A DNA stretch of 64,000 nt from Hyphomicrobiales bacterium (GCA_900468285.1 UBTF01000001.1:1-64000), one strand, 5' to 3'; positions 10,531 through 22,426 are shown, numbered from the stretch's first letter. A program made the numbers and translations. Notes: a model not told the origin generated them from the sequence alone.

Positions 10531-10573
10531 CGCATAAGTTTTTGAATCCTAATCGATTAGAATGTCTTATGCG
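10531..10573. repeat. Nested palindrome upstream of secY
   Basis: Two inverted repeats lie one within the other: outer arms CGCATAAG (10531-10538) and CTTATGCG (10566-10573), and an inner perfect 12-base palindrome CTAATCGATTAG (10549-10560). The region is AT-rich compared with its surroundings. It could be an operator or an RNA structure controlling secY-adk; its role is unknown. Confidence 0.6.
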
Positions 10574-10790
10574 GATACTCTCAAGCAATGTGTGAATGTT
10601 GCGGGGAGAGCCTCACAGTTCCGAAGCATTCAGTTGAATGTGGAGCGAACGAACGAAAACAGGGTGAGGCATGATTTCGGCGTTAGAGCCGTGATCCGTC
10701 CGAAGCCCGGTTTTTGAACCAGTATCTTTACGACCTTTTCCGGAATTGCCGGTTTCCGTGCCGCTGGACAAGGGTCATGCGGAGAAATTT

Positions 10791-12131
10791 ATGGCTTCAG
10801 CAGCGGAACAACTGGCCTCAAACCTGAACTTTTCGACCTTCGCGAAAGCTGAAGATCTGAAAAAGCGACTCTGGTTTACCCTTGCCGCACTTCTCGTTTA
10901 CCGTCTTGGCACGCATATTCCGCTTCCCGGTCTAAACCCGGAAGCCTATGCACAGGCATTCCAGGGCCAGGCCAACGGTATTCTCGGCCTTTTCAACATG
11001 TTTGCAGGTGGCGCTGTCGAGCGTATGGCGATCTTCGCTCTCGGCATCATGCCCTACATTTCCGCTTCGATTATCGTGCAGCTCATGACGTCGGTCGTGC
11101 CGTCGCTCGAAGCGTTGAAGAAGGAAGGCGAAGCAGGCCGCAAGATCATCAACCAGTACACACGCTACGGCACGGTTCTGCTCGGTACGCTTCAGGCCTA
11201 CGGCATTGCTGCCGGTCTTGAGAGCGGGGCAGGGCTCGTTATCGATCCAGGCTGGTTCTTCCGTGTCTCCACTGTCATTACTCTTCTCGGCGGCACCATG
11301 TTCCTGATGTGGCTTGGCGAGCAGATCACGTCACGCGGCATCGGCAATGGCATTTCTCTGATCATTTTCGCCGGCATTGCAGCGGGCCTTCCCGGCGCAC
11401 TGGCGCGTACTCTTGATCTCGGCAAGACAGGATCGCTGTCTACGCCATTGATGTTGACGGTACTCGTGGTCTGCATCGGTGTCATCGCGCTCATCGTCTT
11501 CGTCGAGAGAGCGCAGCGGCGCCTGCTGATCCAGTATCCGAAGCGTCAGGTCGGTAACCGGATGTTCCAGGGCGATACCTCGCATCTTCCGCTGAAGCTG
11601 AATACGGCGGGCGTCATTCCGGCAATCTTTGCGTCATCGCTGCTTTTGCTGCCAGCAACGGCTGCGGGCTTTACCGACAGCACGAAATTGCCGACTTGGG
11701 CAACGACGGTCATTGCGTCGCTGCAGCACGGCCAGCCTCTGTTCATGCTGTTCTACGGTCTGCTCATCGCGTTCTTCGCATTCTTCTATACAGCTATCGT
11801 GTTTAATCCGAAGGATACGGCAGACAATCTCAAGAAACATGGCGGCTTCATCCCGGGCATTCGCCCAGGTGAGCGGACAGCGGAGTATATCGATTACGTC
11901 CTGACCCGTATCACGGTCGTGGGTGCGATCTACCTGGTCTTCGTCTGTATCCTTCCTGAGACGCTTATCGCCCGTACAGGCATCCCATTAGCCCTTGGTG
12001 GTACTTCGCTTTTGATCGTTGTCAGTGTAACGCTAGATACAGTGGCACAGATTCAGGGTCACTTGATTGCCCAGCAGTATGAGGGGCTCATCAAGAAATC
12101 GAAACTGCGTGGAGGAAAGAGGGGACGATGA
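10791..12131 (+). CDS. secY: Preprotein translocase subunit SecY
   Basis: SecY (446 residues) is the channel-forming subunit of the Sec translocon in the inner membrane. The protein has about ten hydrophobic segments, the conserved first segment ([15 protein letters not shown], about residues 35-50) and the cytoplasmic loop [20 protein letters not shown] (about 340-360) that contacts SecA and the ribosome. The ATG at 10791 is chosen because GGAG lies 6 bases upstream and the product length is normal; an upstream in-frame codon at 10746 is less likely. Its stop overlaps adk in an ATGA. Confidence 0.98.
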   Translation: MASAAEQLASNLNFSTFAKAEDLKKRLWFTLAALLVYRLGTHIPLPGLNPEAYAQAFQGQANGILGLFNMFAGGAVERMAIFALGIMPYISASIIVQLMTSVVPSLEALKKEGEAGRKIINQYTRYGTVLLGTLQAYGIAAGLESGAGLVIDPGWFFRVSTVITLLGGTMFLMWLGEQITSRGIGNGISLIIFAGIAAGLPGALARTLDLGKTGSLSTPLMLTVLVVCIGVIALIVFVERAQRRLLIQYPKRQVGNRMFQGDTSHLPLKLNTAGVIPAIFASSLLLLPATAAGFTDSTKLPTWATTVIASLQHGQPLFMLFYGLLIAFFAFFYTAIVFNPKDTADNLKKHGGFIPGIRPGERTAEYIDYVLTRITVVGAIYLVFVCILPETLIARTGIPLALGGTSLLIVVSVTLDTVAQIQGHLIAQQYEGLIKKSKLRGGKRGR

Positions 12132-12742
12132 GACTGATATTTTTGGGACCACCTGGGGCCGGCAAGGGGACCCAGGCGAAGCGTCTGACAGACAAATACG
12201 GTATCCCACAGCTTTCCACGGGCGACATGCTCCGTGCTGCCGTGAGTGCCGGTTCTGAAATCGGTAAGCGTGCCAAGGAAGTCATGGACTCCGGCGGTCT
12301 CGTGTCGGATGACATCGTCAACCAGATCGTTTCCGAAAGGGTCGAGCAGGCGGACTGTGCCAATGGGTTCATCCTGGATGGTTATCCGCGCACCGTTCCA
12401 CAGGCAAAGGCGCTCTCCGAAAACCTTCGGCAGAAGGATCTCGTTCTGGATGCCGTCATTGAATTAAAGGTCGATCAGGAAGCGCTGATACGCCGAATCG
12501 AAAACCGTGTGGCAGAAACGATTGCCGCAGGTGGAACCGTCCGTTCCGACGATAACCCCGAATCGTTCCGTAAGCGGCTTTCTGAGTACCGTGAGAAGAC
12601 GGCACCCTTGTCCGCCTACTACCAGGAGCAGGGAGAGCTCGTGGTGCTTGATGGCATGGCTGACGTCGATGACGTGACGGCCGCTATTGAGGCTGTGCTT
12701 GAAAAAGATGCGGGATCATCTGCTTCAGCCGCGCGTATCTAA
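12128..12742 (+). CDS. adk: Adenylate kinase, short LID form
   Basis: Adenylate kinase interconverts ATP plus AMP and two ADP. The 204-residue protein shows the P-loop [14 protein letters not shown] near the N-terminus, the NMP-binding [10 protein letters not shown] segment and [14 protein letters not shown] with the AMP-binding arginine. The region after residue 125 is short and has no Cys4 zinc site, so this is the short-LID type. The start overlaps secY (ATGA), an arrangement widely conserved in bacteria. Confidence 0.97.
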   Translation: MRLIFLGPPGAGKGTQAKRLTDKYGIPQLSTGDMLRAAVSAGSEIGKRAKEVMDSGGLVSDDIVNQIVSERVEQADCANGFILDGYPRTVPQAKALSENLRQKDLVLDAVIELKVDQEALIRRIENRVAETIAAGGTVRSDDNPESFRKRLSEYREKTAPLSAYYQEQGELVVLDGMADVDDVTAAIEAVLEKDAGSSASAARI

Positions 12743-12966
12743 AGAATCTTGGCGGAGCCGGTTGCTTTTTTGAACCGATTCCGTTAAACACCGCGCCAAC
12801 TCGCGACAACCCAAGCGACTGGCGCGGATTTTCCTTTAGGGAAGGAAAGTCCGGGTTCGGTCGTTTTGACTTGTGACGAACAGGAATTTGAACTGGCGGC
12901 AAAATCGTGCCGCTCAAATGAAAGCACCACTTGCCGGATGGCAACTGGAACGCAAGGAGAATAGAC

Positions 12967-13335
12967 GTGGCACGTATCGCTGGCGTCAACATCCCGACGG
13001 CTAAGCGCGTTGTTATCGCTTTGACCTATATTCACGGGATCGGTCCGAAATTCGCGCAGGAAATCATGGAAAAGGTCGGTCTTCCGGCTGAAAAGCGCGT
13101 TCATCAGCTGACGGATGCCGAAGTCCTTCAGATCCGCGAAACCATCGACCGCGACTATCGCGTCGAGGGTGATCTTCGTCGCGAAACCGCGATGAACATC
13201 AAGCGCCTGATGGACCTTGGTTGCTACCGTGGCCTGCGTCACCGTCGTGGCCTTCCGGTCCGCGGTCAGCGCACGCACACCAACGCCCGCACCCGCAAGG
13301 GTCCGGCGAAGGCGATCGCTGGTAAGAAGAAGTAA
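12967..13335 (+). CDS. rpsM: 30S ribosomal protein S13 (GTG start)
   Basis: A 122-residue protein starting at GTG ([20 protein letters not shown]) with AAGGAGAATAGAC just upstream. It has the helix-two-turns-helix [20 protein letters not shown] and the basic C-terminal tail [20 protein letters not shown] that contacts P-site tRNA. A 224-base gap after adk may hold another promoter; no clear motif was seen. An upstream in-frame start at 12931 is unlikely. Confidence 0.97.
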   Translation: MARIAGVNIPTAKRVVIALTYIHGIGPKFAQEIMEKVGLPAEKRVHQLTDAEVLQIRETIDRDYRVEGDLRRETAMNIKRLMDLGCYRGLRHRRGLPVRGQRTHTNARTRKGPAKAIAGKKK

Positions 13336-13357
13336 TTTTCCGGTCTTCCGGAAGGGG

Positions 13358-13387
13358 AGGCTGGTGCAGGCCGCACCAGCCTTTCTG
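13358..13387 (+). terminator. Terminator-like hairpin between rpsM and rpsK
   Basis: A perfect 10-bp stem, AGGCTGGTGC (13358-13367) with GCACCAGCCT (13373-13382), has a 5-base loop and is followed by TTCTG. It sits within the alpha operon, so it must be read through or serve in mRNA processing. Confidence 0.55.
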
Positions 13388-13469
13388 AGTTTGGCGAAAG
13401 GTCTTCTGGGCTTTTCGCCGGTGTAGCCGCTGGTGTTACGGCGGTGAAGAGATCAATGAAAGGTATATC

Positions 13470-13859
13470 ATGGCCAAGGAAGCCACACGCGTACGCCGTC
13501 GCGAACGCAAAAATATCACGTCGGGTGTTGCGCACGTCAACTCGACCTTCAACAACACGATGATCACCATCACCGACGCACAGGGCAACGCGATTGCCTG
13601 GTCGTCTGCTGGTGCAAAGGGCTTCAAGGGTTCGCGTAAGTCGACTCCTTTTGCTGCCCAGATCGCTGCTGAAGATTGCGCCAAGAAGGCTCAGGAACAC
13701 GGCATGAAGTCGCTTGAGGTAGAAGTTTGCGGTCCAGGTTCGGGTCGTGAATCTGCACTTCGCGCTCTGCAGGCTGCCGGTTTCATGATCACCTCCATCC
13801 GCGACGTGACGCCGATCCCGCACAATGGTTGCCGTCCGCGCAAGAAGCGCCGCGTCTAA
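13470..13859 (+). CDS. rpsK: 30S ribosomal protein S11
   Basis: The 129-residue protein has the S11 core [20 protein letters not shown] and the C-terminal [18 protein letters not shown] tail. S11 lies on the 30S platform near the mRNA exit. It is followed by a 185-base gap with a hairpin before rpoA. Confidence 0.98.
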   Translation: MAKEATRVRRRERKNITSGVAHVNSTFNNTMITITDAQGNAIAWSSAGAKGFKGSRKSTPFAAQIAAEDCAKKAQEHGMKSLEVEVCGPGSGRESALRALQAAGFMITSIRDVTPIPHNGCRPRKKRRV

Positions 13860-13875
13860 CGCGCTTCTGTCTGGG

Positions 13876-13908
13876 AATTCCGCCTCACCCTCGGTTTGGC
13901 GGAATTTT
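13876..13908 (+). terminator. Terminator-like hairpin between rpsK and rpoA
   Basis: AATTCCGCC (13876-13884) pairs perfectly with GGCGGAATT (13898-13906), leaving a 13-base loop, followed by TT and then CG. It is one of several hairpins placed in gaps of the ribosomal cluster. Confidence 0.5.
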
Positions 13909-14044
13909 CGCGTATTCGGCGTGTGGTGCTGGTTCATCCGGCAAACCAACGCTTTCAAACCCTCCGATGAACTTTTTGGTTCCTCTCGGTGATCATGCTC
14001 GGTCCGTCACGATTGGATGGTGGCGGCGAACGGAAGGTTTAAAG

Positions 14045-15055
14045 ATGATTCAAAAGAATTGGCAGGAACTGATCAAGCCGAACAAGGTCGAGTTCACGTC
14101 TTCCAGCCGCACCAAGGCAACGCTGGTTGCCGAGCCGCTGGAACGCGGTTTCGGTCTAACGCTTGGCAACGCGCTCCGTCGCGTTCTCTTGTCGTCTCTG
14201 CGTGGCGCCGCTGTGACAGCGGTTCAGATCGACGGTGTTTTGCACGAGTTCTCTTCCATTCCCGGCGTTCGGGAAGACGTGACGGACATCGTGCTAAACA
14301 TCAAGGAAATCGCCATCAAGATGGATGGTGACGATTCCAAGCGCATGGTCGTACGCAAGCAGGGTCCTGGTGCTGTCACCGCTGGTGATATCCAGACCGT
14401 AGGCGACATCGAGATCCTCAACCCGGATCACGTTATCTGCACGCTCGATGATGGCGCTGAAATCCGCATGGAATTCACCGTCAACAACGGCAAGGGCTAC
14501 GTGCCTGCAGAGCGTAACCGTGCTGAAGATGCGCCGATCGGCCTTATACCGGTCGACAGCCTGTATTCGCCGGTCAAGAAAGTGTCCTACAAGGTGGAAA
14601 ACACCCGTGAAGGCCAGGTTCTCGACTACGACAAGCTGATCATGACGATCGAAACCAACGGTTCGGTTTCCGGCGAAGACGCAGTAGCATTTGCTGCTCG
14701 TATTCTTCAGGACCAGCTCGGCGTCTTCGTCAACTTCGATGAGCCACAGAAGGAAGCAGAAGAAGAATCTGTAACCGAATTGGCGTTCAACCCGGCGCTT
14801 CTCAAGAAGGTCGACGAGTTGGAACTGTCTGTTCGTTCGGCAAACTGCCTGAAGAACGACAACATCGTCTACATTGGCGACCTCATTCAGAAGACGGAAG
14901 CCGAAATGCTTCGTACTCCGAACTTTGGCCGCAAGTCGCTGAACGAAATCAAGGAAGTTCTCGCTTCCATGGGTCTGCATCTCGGCATGGAAGTGCCAGC
15001 ATGGCCGCCAGAGAACATCGAAGATCTCGCCAAGCGTTACGAAGATCAATATTAA
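14045..15055 (+). CDS. rpoA: RNA polymerase alpha subunit
   Basis: The 336-residue protein has the assembly domain in the first half ([20 protein letters not shown], about residues 34-53) and the C-terminal DNA-binding domain ([20 protein letters not shown] and then [20 protein letters not shown]), joined by an acidic linker ([15 protein letters not shown]). A longer open frame reaches 13829, but the ATG at 14045 has GGAAGG 7 bases upstream and yields the normal length. It ends the alpha operon before rplQ. Confidence 0.98.
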   Translation: MIQKNWQELIKPNKVEFTSSSRTKATLVAEPLERGFGLTLGNALRRVLLSSLRGAAVTAVQIDGVLHEFSSIPGVREDVTDIVLNIKEIAIKMDGDDSKRMVVRKQGPGAVTAGDIQTVGDIEILNPDHVICTLDDGAEIRMEFTVNNGKGYVPAERNRAEDAPIGLIPVDSLYSPVKKVSYKVENTREGQVLDYDKLIMTIETNGSVSGEDAVAFAARILQDQLGVFVNFDEPQKEAEEESVTELAFNPALLKKVDELELSVRSANCLKNDNIVYIGDLIQKTEAEMLRTPNFGRKSLNEIKEVLASMGLHLGMEVPAWPPENIEDLAKRYEDQY

Positions 15056-15062
15056 CCAATAA

Positions 15063-15093
15063 AAAGGCAGGCCCTTTAAAGACTGCCTTTCCC
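15063..15093 (+). terminator. Terminator-like hairpin between rpoA and rplQ
   Basis: AAAGGCAG (15063-15070) pairs with CTGCCTTT (15083-15090), with a 12-base loop and CCCC after it. Eight bases after the rpoA stop; rplQ lies beyond it, so termination is probably partial. Confidence 0.45.
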
Positions 15094-15189
15094 CGTCAAA
15101 CAACAGGCGCCGTCACGAAAGACTGGTTGCCTGCATGTGCCAGGAAACGGCAGGCCCGGACAGGAAGCCTGCATTAAAGGAGAATAGCA

Positions 15190-15615
15190 ATGCGCCACGG
15201 AAATTCAGGCCGCAAGCTCAATAGAACCGCCAGCCACCGCAAGGCAATGTTTGCCAACATGGCGGCTTCGCTCATCACGCATGAGCAGATCGTAACGACG
15301 CTTCCTAAGGCGAAGGAAATCCGGCCGATCGTTGAAAAGCTGGTTACGCTCGGCAAGCGTGGCGACCTGCACGCTCGTCGTCAGGCCATCTCGCAGATCA
15401 AGGATCAGGACGCTGTTCGCAAGCTGTTCGACGCCATTGCTGAACGTTACGCAACCCGCAACGGCGGCTACCTGCGTATCATGAAGGCTGGCTACCGTCA
15501 GGGCGACAACGCTGCCATGGCTGTTGTCGAGTTCGTTGAGCGCGACGTAGACGCCAAGGGCAAGGCCGACAAGGCACGCGTTGCTGCAGAAGCTGCAGAA
15601 GCCGAAGCTGCATAA
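15190..15615 (+). CDS. rplQ: 50S ribosomal protein L17
   Basis: The 141-residue protein begins [20 protein letters not shown] and has the [20 protein letters not shown] motif. A C-terminal Ala/Glu-rich tail (after about residue 122) is usual in rhizobia. L17 is near the tunnel exit. AAAGGAGA precedes the ATG by 6 bases. Confidence 0.98.
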   Translation: MRHGNSGRKLNRTASHRKAMFANMAASLITHEQIVTTLPKAKEIRPIVEKLVTLGKRGDLHARRQAISQIKDQDAVRKLFDAIAERYATRNGGYLRIMKAGYRQGDNAAMAVVEFVERDVDAKGKADKARVAAEAAEAEAA

Positions 15616-15647
15616 TTGAAAGCGCTGAAGAGCGCTTGATGATTGAA

Positions 15648-15676
15648 AGCCGGGTGAGAAATCACCCGGCTTTTTC
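15648..15676 (+). terminator. Intrinsic terminator of the ribosomal cluster
   Basis: AGCCGGGTGA (15648-15657) pairs with TCACCCGGCT (15662-15671) around a GAAA loop and is followed by TTTTTCG. This is the strongest terminator in the first 16 kb and marks the end of the ribosomal region. Confidence 0.85.
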
Positions 15677-15736
15677 GTTTTAGGGAAATATTTTGTAGTG
15701 GGTCGGCTGGGCGTCCAGGAACAGCGGCGGTTGCCT

Positions 15737-16468
15737 TTAATCGGATGCGCCGTCTTCGTCCGGCAAACTGTGCTCGGCCCAGATGTCTCTTGGGATCGCG
15801 TCTCCCATTCGAAATTCGAAGGCTACGACTTTCTCTTTATCCGGGGTCAGCTGGCACTTGAATTGAAGGCGGTACCAGTCCTGCTCACTGTGGATCGCGG
15901 CACCCTTGGCGATGAAATCGGTGCCAGAAAATTCAAGGTCAGCCATGGCATAGGCCACAACCCGGTCTGGTTTGAGGCTCTTGCTCCACGTGCCAACCTG
16001 CGCCATGGCCTCGAGATTACAGAGCTGTTCAATCTGATCTGCCGGTGCGAGCTGTTTCAGCTCGTCTTGCGCCTGTCTGCTGCGGTGGTCCGCGAGGACT
16101 TCCTGCGAGAGCATATGCGACGGCTTCACGAATGTCTTTTCGTTGTCGTTCACTAGGGCCTTCTGCGGCGGCGTATTCGAGCTTTCAGTTGGCGGGGTGC
16201 TCGCCTTACTGTCGTTCGGCGAGTAAGTCGCGGCTGGCGGAGGCGGGGTCGGCAGGCTGTCTGCAGGAGATATACCCGACCTATTAGGCTGCGGCGGGGC
16301 AGGGGCCTGGGTGATAATCTCCACGGTGATGCTTCTGTCTGGCGAGACCGAATTCGGTTCACGCGCAGGACTTAGAAAGAAGGCAGGCAAGAGCAAAGCA
16401 TGGAGTAGAAACGATAAAATCACGCACCAGCGACTACTCCGGCGCGATGTTTCCTTGCCTTCCCTCAT
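15737..16468 (-). CDS. DUF930 domain protein with N-terminal anchor
   Basis: The 243-residue product has a single N-terminal membrane segment (CVILSFLLHALLLPAFFLS, about residues 15-33), a proline-rich periplasmic stretch (residues about 50-100, many PP and TPP pairs) resembling TonB, and a C-terminal DUF930-like domain with LCNLEAMAQVGTWSKSLKPD and two cysteines. Function is unknown; a periplasmic envelope role is plausible. ATG at 16468 is chosen; a GTG two codons upstream (16474) is an alternative. It converges on rplQ and shares its terminator. Confidence 0.8.
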   Translation of the reverse strand: MREGKETSRRSSRWCVILSFLLHALLLPAFFLSPAREPNSVSPDRSITVEIITQAPAPPQPNRSGISPADSLPTPPPPAATYSPNDSKASTPPTESSNTPPQKALVNDNEKTFVKPSHMLSQEVLADHRSRQAQDELKQLAPADQIEQLCNLEAMAQVGTWSKSLKPDRVVAYAMADLEFSGTDFIAKGAAIHSEQDWYRLQFKCQLTPDKEKVVAFEFRMGDAIPRDIWAEHSLPDEDGASD

Positions 16469-16483
16469 TGGCACCGGCTCGGG

Positions 16484-17298
16484 TCAATCAATAGGGGGCT
16501 GCTTTTGCGAATCTATCATGCCTAGCCTTACGGATCTGCGCCATGGACGCGCCTTGTTGAGGGGAATGTCATAGTTGGCGTCTTCGCGATCTAGCGTCGC
16601 GAAAGCGAGTTCGTTGGCGGGCGTCCCACCGCATGAGGCGATGATCTTTCCATCTGGCGCAACAATAATGGCAGGCCTTGAGCTGCTTTTTGTGCGGGCG
16701 TTGCACCACTGATCCAGATGCAATTGAAACCGGCGTGTGCACGCAGCGCAATCTGAAAGAAGTTGCCGATTCCGTAGGATGAAAACAGAATTGCATCCAC
16801 ATCCAGACGTTCATATTCCATGAACAGTTCAGGAAACTGAACTTCGATGCAGGTCAGGCAACCGAAACGGTAGCCATCGACCTCAAAAACTGTGGGATGT
16901 TTTCCCGGCGTGTACCACCCCTGCTCAAGCTCGGAATTGGAAAGATAGCGCTTGTCGTATCGAGCGGTCATCTCACCCTGATCACTAATGACATACTGAC
17001 TGTTGTTTGGTGGGTGTGGCAAAGGCAGTGGAGATGCAGAACCAATGACGGCGAAGATGCGGTTTTCTCTGCATGTCTCGGCGATGGCATTGAGTTCGTC
17101 GGCATGGGCATCCCAACAGAAGTTTTGCCAGTCTTCGGGAGAAGCAATCTGCGCCTTCGCATAGCCAGACAAAGCACCTTCGCAAAAATTGACGAGGCGG
17201 GCACCGTCCTTCGCAGCCTGGTGAATGAGCGCACGTATCGTCCGGCCATTTTCGGCAACGTCTTTTGTAACGACACTCTGCGCGGCTGCGATTTTCAT
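16484..17298 (-). pseudogene. Carbon-nitrogen hydrolase, frameshifted
   Basis: The first 200 or so residues match the nitrilase/carbon-nitrogen hydrolase fold: catalytic Glu in NFCEGALSGY, Lys in RYDKRYLSN and Cys in FGCLTCIEVQFPELF. After GATPAQK the frame turns into unrelated sequence and stops at 16591. The family continues in the overlapping frame (RPAIIVAPDGKIIASCGGTP), which ends at 16484. The switch falls at a run of five A on the coding strand (about 16689-16693): one missing base, or a -1 slip, would restore a protein of about 270 residues. It may be a recent pseudogene, a sequencing error or, less likely, programmed frameshifting. Confidence 0.75.
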
Positions 17299-17311
17299 GA
17301 AAGGCTCCGGT

Positions 17312-18190
17312 TCACTCCGGCACTGAGATGCGCCCTTTGATGTGCTTCAGGTAAGAGACGATGGAGAAGGTCATGATGACGAGGAGCGACCACGAACTCC
17401 ATTTTCCGATATGCACTGCCGACCACGCGCCGAGTTGGTTTGGGTAGCTCCAGATGCCGAAGAAGGTGGAGATGTTTTCTGCGAGCCAGACGAAAAAGCC
17501 GATCAGGATGAAGGACAAGAGAAGCGGCATTTTCCGTTCACGATCATAGGGGCGGTAGATGACGGTGGCGCGGGCGTAGAGGCCCAGCGCGCAGGCGGCG
17601 ATGTACCAGCGATAATCGCCGATGAAGTGGTGGGTGAAGAAGTTGGCGTAGATTGCGATGCCGATCATCGACGCCATCCAGTAAGGCGGGTGATGGCGAA
17701 TGCGAACATCAAGCAGACGCCATGCCTGGATAATATAGCTTCCGACGGCGGCATACATGAAGCCGGAAAACAGCGGTACGCCGAAAACCTTGGTGTAGGC
17801 AAAATCCGTATAGGACCATGACTGGATCGCGCTGGATGTCTTGAAGACTTCGAGCGCAAAACCCACGACGTGAAAAAGCAAAATAGCCTTGGCTTCGTCC
17901 CATGTCTCCAGTTTGCTCCAGATCATGAAGAACTGGATGCCCAGGGCGACGACCAGGAGAACATCATAGCGCGGCAGACCGAACAGACCGCCGCGCGGCA
18001 CAAGAAAGATGGAGATGAAGAACAAGCCGGCAAACATGCAGGCGCGCGCTTCCTTGATGCCGAAATAGAGAAACTCGACGATGAAACGCTTTATGCCTTT
18101 CAACTCGCCCCATGGCTGCCGATCGCATAAAAGGGCGTCAAGCGTTGCAAGGCGGCTGGCGGGGTAGGTGGTTTCGCTTGTCAAAGCCAT
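17312..18190 (-). CDS. DUF817 family membrane protein
   Basis: A 292-residue integral membrane protein with about eight to nine hydrophobic segments and the conserved pieces GVPLFSGFMYAAVGSYIIQA and ENISTFFGIWSYPNQLGAWS seen in DUF817 proteins. Function is unknown. ATG at 18190 (MALTSETTYPASR) is chosen since AGAGGA precedes it; the open frame continues to 18247 but that would overlap the divergent gene. It is separated from the hydrolase pseudogene by 13 bases. Confidence 0.85.
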   Translation of the reverse strand: MALTSETTYPASRLATLDALLCDRQPWGELKGIKRFIVEFLYFGIKEARACMFAGLFFISIFLVPRGGLFGLPRYDVLLVVALGIQFFMIWSKLETWDEAKAILLFHVVGFALEVFKTSSAIQSWSYTDFAYTKVFGVPLFSGFMYAAVGSYIIQAWRLLDVRIRHHPPYWMASMIGIAIYANFFTHHFIGDYRWYIAACALGLYARATVIYRPYDRERKMPLLLSFILIGFFVWLAENISTFFGIWSYPNQLGAWSAVHIGKWSSWSLLVIMTFSIVSYLKHIKGRISVPE

Positions 18191-18245
18191 CGGTCCTCTT
18201 GCTCGGCAGGATTGTATCTCTACAACAAACCGGAAATAAAGCGAC

Positions 18246-18686
18246 ATGATGATGAAGGATGCCCACCGATTTTATGACAGCCGACTGGCGCTTCTTATCT
18301 GCGCATGCGGCGTGATTGCCGCCGGTCTGCTGCTGCGACGATATGGCTATATGGCCGGGCTGCCCTTTGTGGTCGTGAAATACGGTGGGTCGGTGCTGTG
18401 GGGATCGATGGTCTACCTGCTCGTGGCAGCCATTATGCCATTGCGCAAACGGCACCTGGCTGTAGCGTTGGCCTGCGGGCTGGCAATCGCTGTGGAATTG
18501 CTGCGGCTGGTGCATTTTCCTGCGCTGGATGCGTTTCGGGCAACCACAGCCGGGGCATTGCTGCTTGGCCGCGTTTTCTCGCTCTGGAATATTGCCTGTT
18601 ATGTCGTGGGGATAATGCTGGCTGCGTTCATCGTCCGGCACGTCCGGGTGAGAGGGCAGCCTTGCGCGCCCGTTTGCGGGCCATGA
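18246..18686 (+). CDS. DUF2809 family small membrane protein
   Basis: A 146-residue protein with four hydrophobic segments; the VKYGGSVLWGSMVYLLVAAI and ELLRLVHFPALDAFRATTAG segments fit the DUF2809 family. Function unknown. It is divergent from the DUF817 gene (55 bases apart) and its 3' end overlaps the 3' end of the msrQ gene on the other strand by 59 bases. Confidence 0.8.
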   Translation: MMMKDAHRFYDSRLALLICACGVIAAGLLLRRYGYMAGLPFVVVKYGGSVLWGSMVYLLVAAIMPLRKRHLAVALACGLAIAVELLRLVHFPALDAFRATTAGALLLGRVFSLWNIACYVVGIMLAAFIVRHVRVRGQPCAPVCGP

Positions 18687-19287
18687 TTGCCGGTCTGACG
18701 CTTCGATATCCGAGCAGGATGACCATCACCGATATGTAGAAGACAGGCTCCAGCGTCAGCGATTTGCGGGCGAGCACGAAATGCAGGATGCCAGCGATGA
18801 GGACGAAATAGGACAACTTGTGCAGCGTGTTCCAGCGCGAGCCCAGATTGCGAATCGACCATCGGTTGGACGTGAGAGCCAGGGGTACAAGCATAACCAG
18901 CCCCGCCATGCCGAACATGATATAGGGGCGCTTGAGGACATCTGCGATGATTGAGCTCATGACCAGCCCGCGGTCCAGAACGAGATAGACTGCGAAATGC
19001 GCCAGCACATAATAAAAGGCAATCAGGCCCAGGGCCCGGCGGTAGGCGATGAGATTGACGTTGAAGAGGTCGCGTAGCGGTGTGACGCAGAGGCCGAGGC
19101 ACAGGAAGCGCAAAGCCCATATGCCAAGCAGGTGTTCGAAATCCTTGACCGGATTGAACCCTAGCCCGCCAGTGGCGGCGAGATAAAAATACCAGACGCC
19201 GGGACAGAGCCCGACGACATAGAGCGCCCAGATGGCTGCTGGCTGGTATCGCTTGGGAAGGGCGGGAAGCGAAAGCGCAAATGCCAT
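18628..19287 (-). CDS. msrQ: Heme-binding membrane subunit MsrQ
   Basis: This 219-residue protein has about six hydrophobic segments and conserved histidines (FEHLLGIWALRFLCLG, FYYVLAHFAVYL, NTLHKLSYFVLIAGILHFVL) that bind heme in the MsrQ/YedZ ferric-reductase-like family. It passes electrons from the quinone pool to MsrP, which repairs oxidised methionine in periplasmic proteins. Its ATG lies 2 bases after the msrP stop, so the two are co-translated. Confidence 0.95.
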   Translation of the reverse strand: MAFALSLPALPKRYQPAAIWALYVVGLCPGVWYFYLAATGGLGFNPVKDFEHLLGIWALRFLCLGLCVTPLRDLFNVNLIAYRRALGLIAFYYVLAHFAVYLVLDRGLVMSSIIADVLKRPYIMFGMAGLVMLVPLALTSNRWSIRNLGSRWNTLHKLSYFVLIAGILHFVLARKSLTLEPVFYISVMVILLGYRSVRPAIMARKRARKAALSPGRAGR

Positions 19288-19289
19288 GG

Positions 19290-20231
19290 TCAGTAATTCG
19301 CCTTCAGATCCAGCCCGGAATAGAGGCTCGCAACTTCCTCATAACCGTTAAACATCAGCGTCGGGCGATTTTGCGTGCTGAAGAAGCCGCCTTCACCGAT
19401 TCGCTGCTCTGTCGCCTGGCTCCAGCGCGGATGGTCCACATTCGGATTAACGTTGGAATAGAAACCATATTCGCGTGCGTTGGAGTTTTTCCACGTTGTC
19501 TCAGGCTGTTTTTCCACGAGTGAGATACGCACGATCGATTTGATGCCCTTGAACCCATACTTCCAGGGAACAACAAGGCGAATAGGTGCGCCGTTCTGGT
19601 TGGGCAATGTTTCGCCATAGAGACCGACCGCCAGAATTGTCAGCGGGTGGCGCGCTTCGTCCAGGCGCAAGCCTTCGACATAGGGCCAATCCAGTGGCTG
19701 GAAAAGACCGCTCTGGCCGGGCATTTCTTCCGGGCGCACCACGGTTTCGAACTTGACGTATTTGGCGCTGCCCAATGGCTCGACCTTGTCGAGAATCGTG
19801 GACAGCGAAAAGCCGATCCAGGGAATGACCATCGACCAGCCTTCGACGCAGCGCATTCGATAGGTGCGATCTTCCAATGGATATTTCAGCAGGTCCTCGA
19901 TGCCGAATTCCTGCGGCTTACCCACGAGACCATCGACCTTCACGGTCCAAGGTGTGGGCTTGAAGCTGCCGGCATTTTCCTTCGGGTCTGACTTGCCCGT
20001 GCCGAATTCATAGAAATTATTGTAGCTGGTAACGGCGTCCAGCGGTGTGAGCTTTTCATCCAGCTTGTAGGCGCCGGGCTTTGCAACAAGTGGCGCGGCC
20101 AGCGCATTGCCAGCCGTCAGGCCTATCGTGGCGAGACCGGCAGCCGTTCCCAGAAAATGTCGTCTGGAAAGATAGACGTCGCGTGGTGTTATTTCGGCAG
20201 CAGAGATGCGTGGCGGACGGTAGGCGGGCAT
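19290..20231 (-). CDS. msrP: Periplasmic methionine sulfoxide reductase, catalytic subunit MsrP
   Basis: The 313-residue molybdopterin enzyme reduces methionine sulfoxide in periplasmic proteins. It has a twin-arginine signal ([20 protein letters not shown], about residues 22-41) and the conserved [16 protein letters not shown] segment whose cysteine coordinates molybdenum, and the [17 protein letters not shown] core. ATG at 20231 is chosen because AGGAGG lies 6 bases before it; the longer frame to 20291 lacks such a site. It forms an operon with msrQ. Confidence 0.95.
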   Translation of the reverse strand: MPAYRPPRISAAEITPRDVYLSRRHFLGTAAGLATIGLTAGNALAAPLVAKPGAYKLDEKLTPLDAVTSYNNFYEFGTGKSDPKENAGSFKPTPWTVKVDGLVGKPQEFGIEDLLKYPLEDRTYRMRCVEGWSMVIPWIGFSLSTILDKVEPLGSAKYVKFETVVRPEEMPGQSGLFQPLDWPYVEGLRLDEARHPLTILAVGLYGETLPNQNGAPIRLVVPWKYGFKGIKSIVRISLVEKQPETTWKNSNAREYGFYSNVNPNVDHPRWSQATEQRIGEGGFFSTQNRPTLMFNGYEEVASLYSGLDLKANY

Positions 20232-20437
20232 TGAAACCTCCTGAAGACGCCAAGTCGAAGTATTGCCATTCAATACCTGCTCCATTGGCACTGTAAGTAT
20301 GTTTCACAATACGAGAAAAAGAAGGAATTGGAGCATGTTCTAAAAACAAATTTCCGAGAACACCGATAGAAATGTGCATCTCGGACGCCAGCCAGTAACG
20401 GGGCGGCAGCGGTCTGCGCGCCCCGGCATCAATTTCA

Positions 20438-22426
<1,989 letters not shown>

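Larger units (their letters stand above)
10477..10790 (+). other. rplO-secY intergenic region
   Basis: This 314-base gap has the rplO hairpin and the nested palindrome, then about 200 bases in which no gene could be recognised. Its length and hairpin suggest that secY, adk, rpsM, rpsK, rpoA and rplQ have their own promoter here. A frame open upstream of secY to 10746 exists but lacks a good start. Confidence 0.5.
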
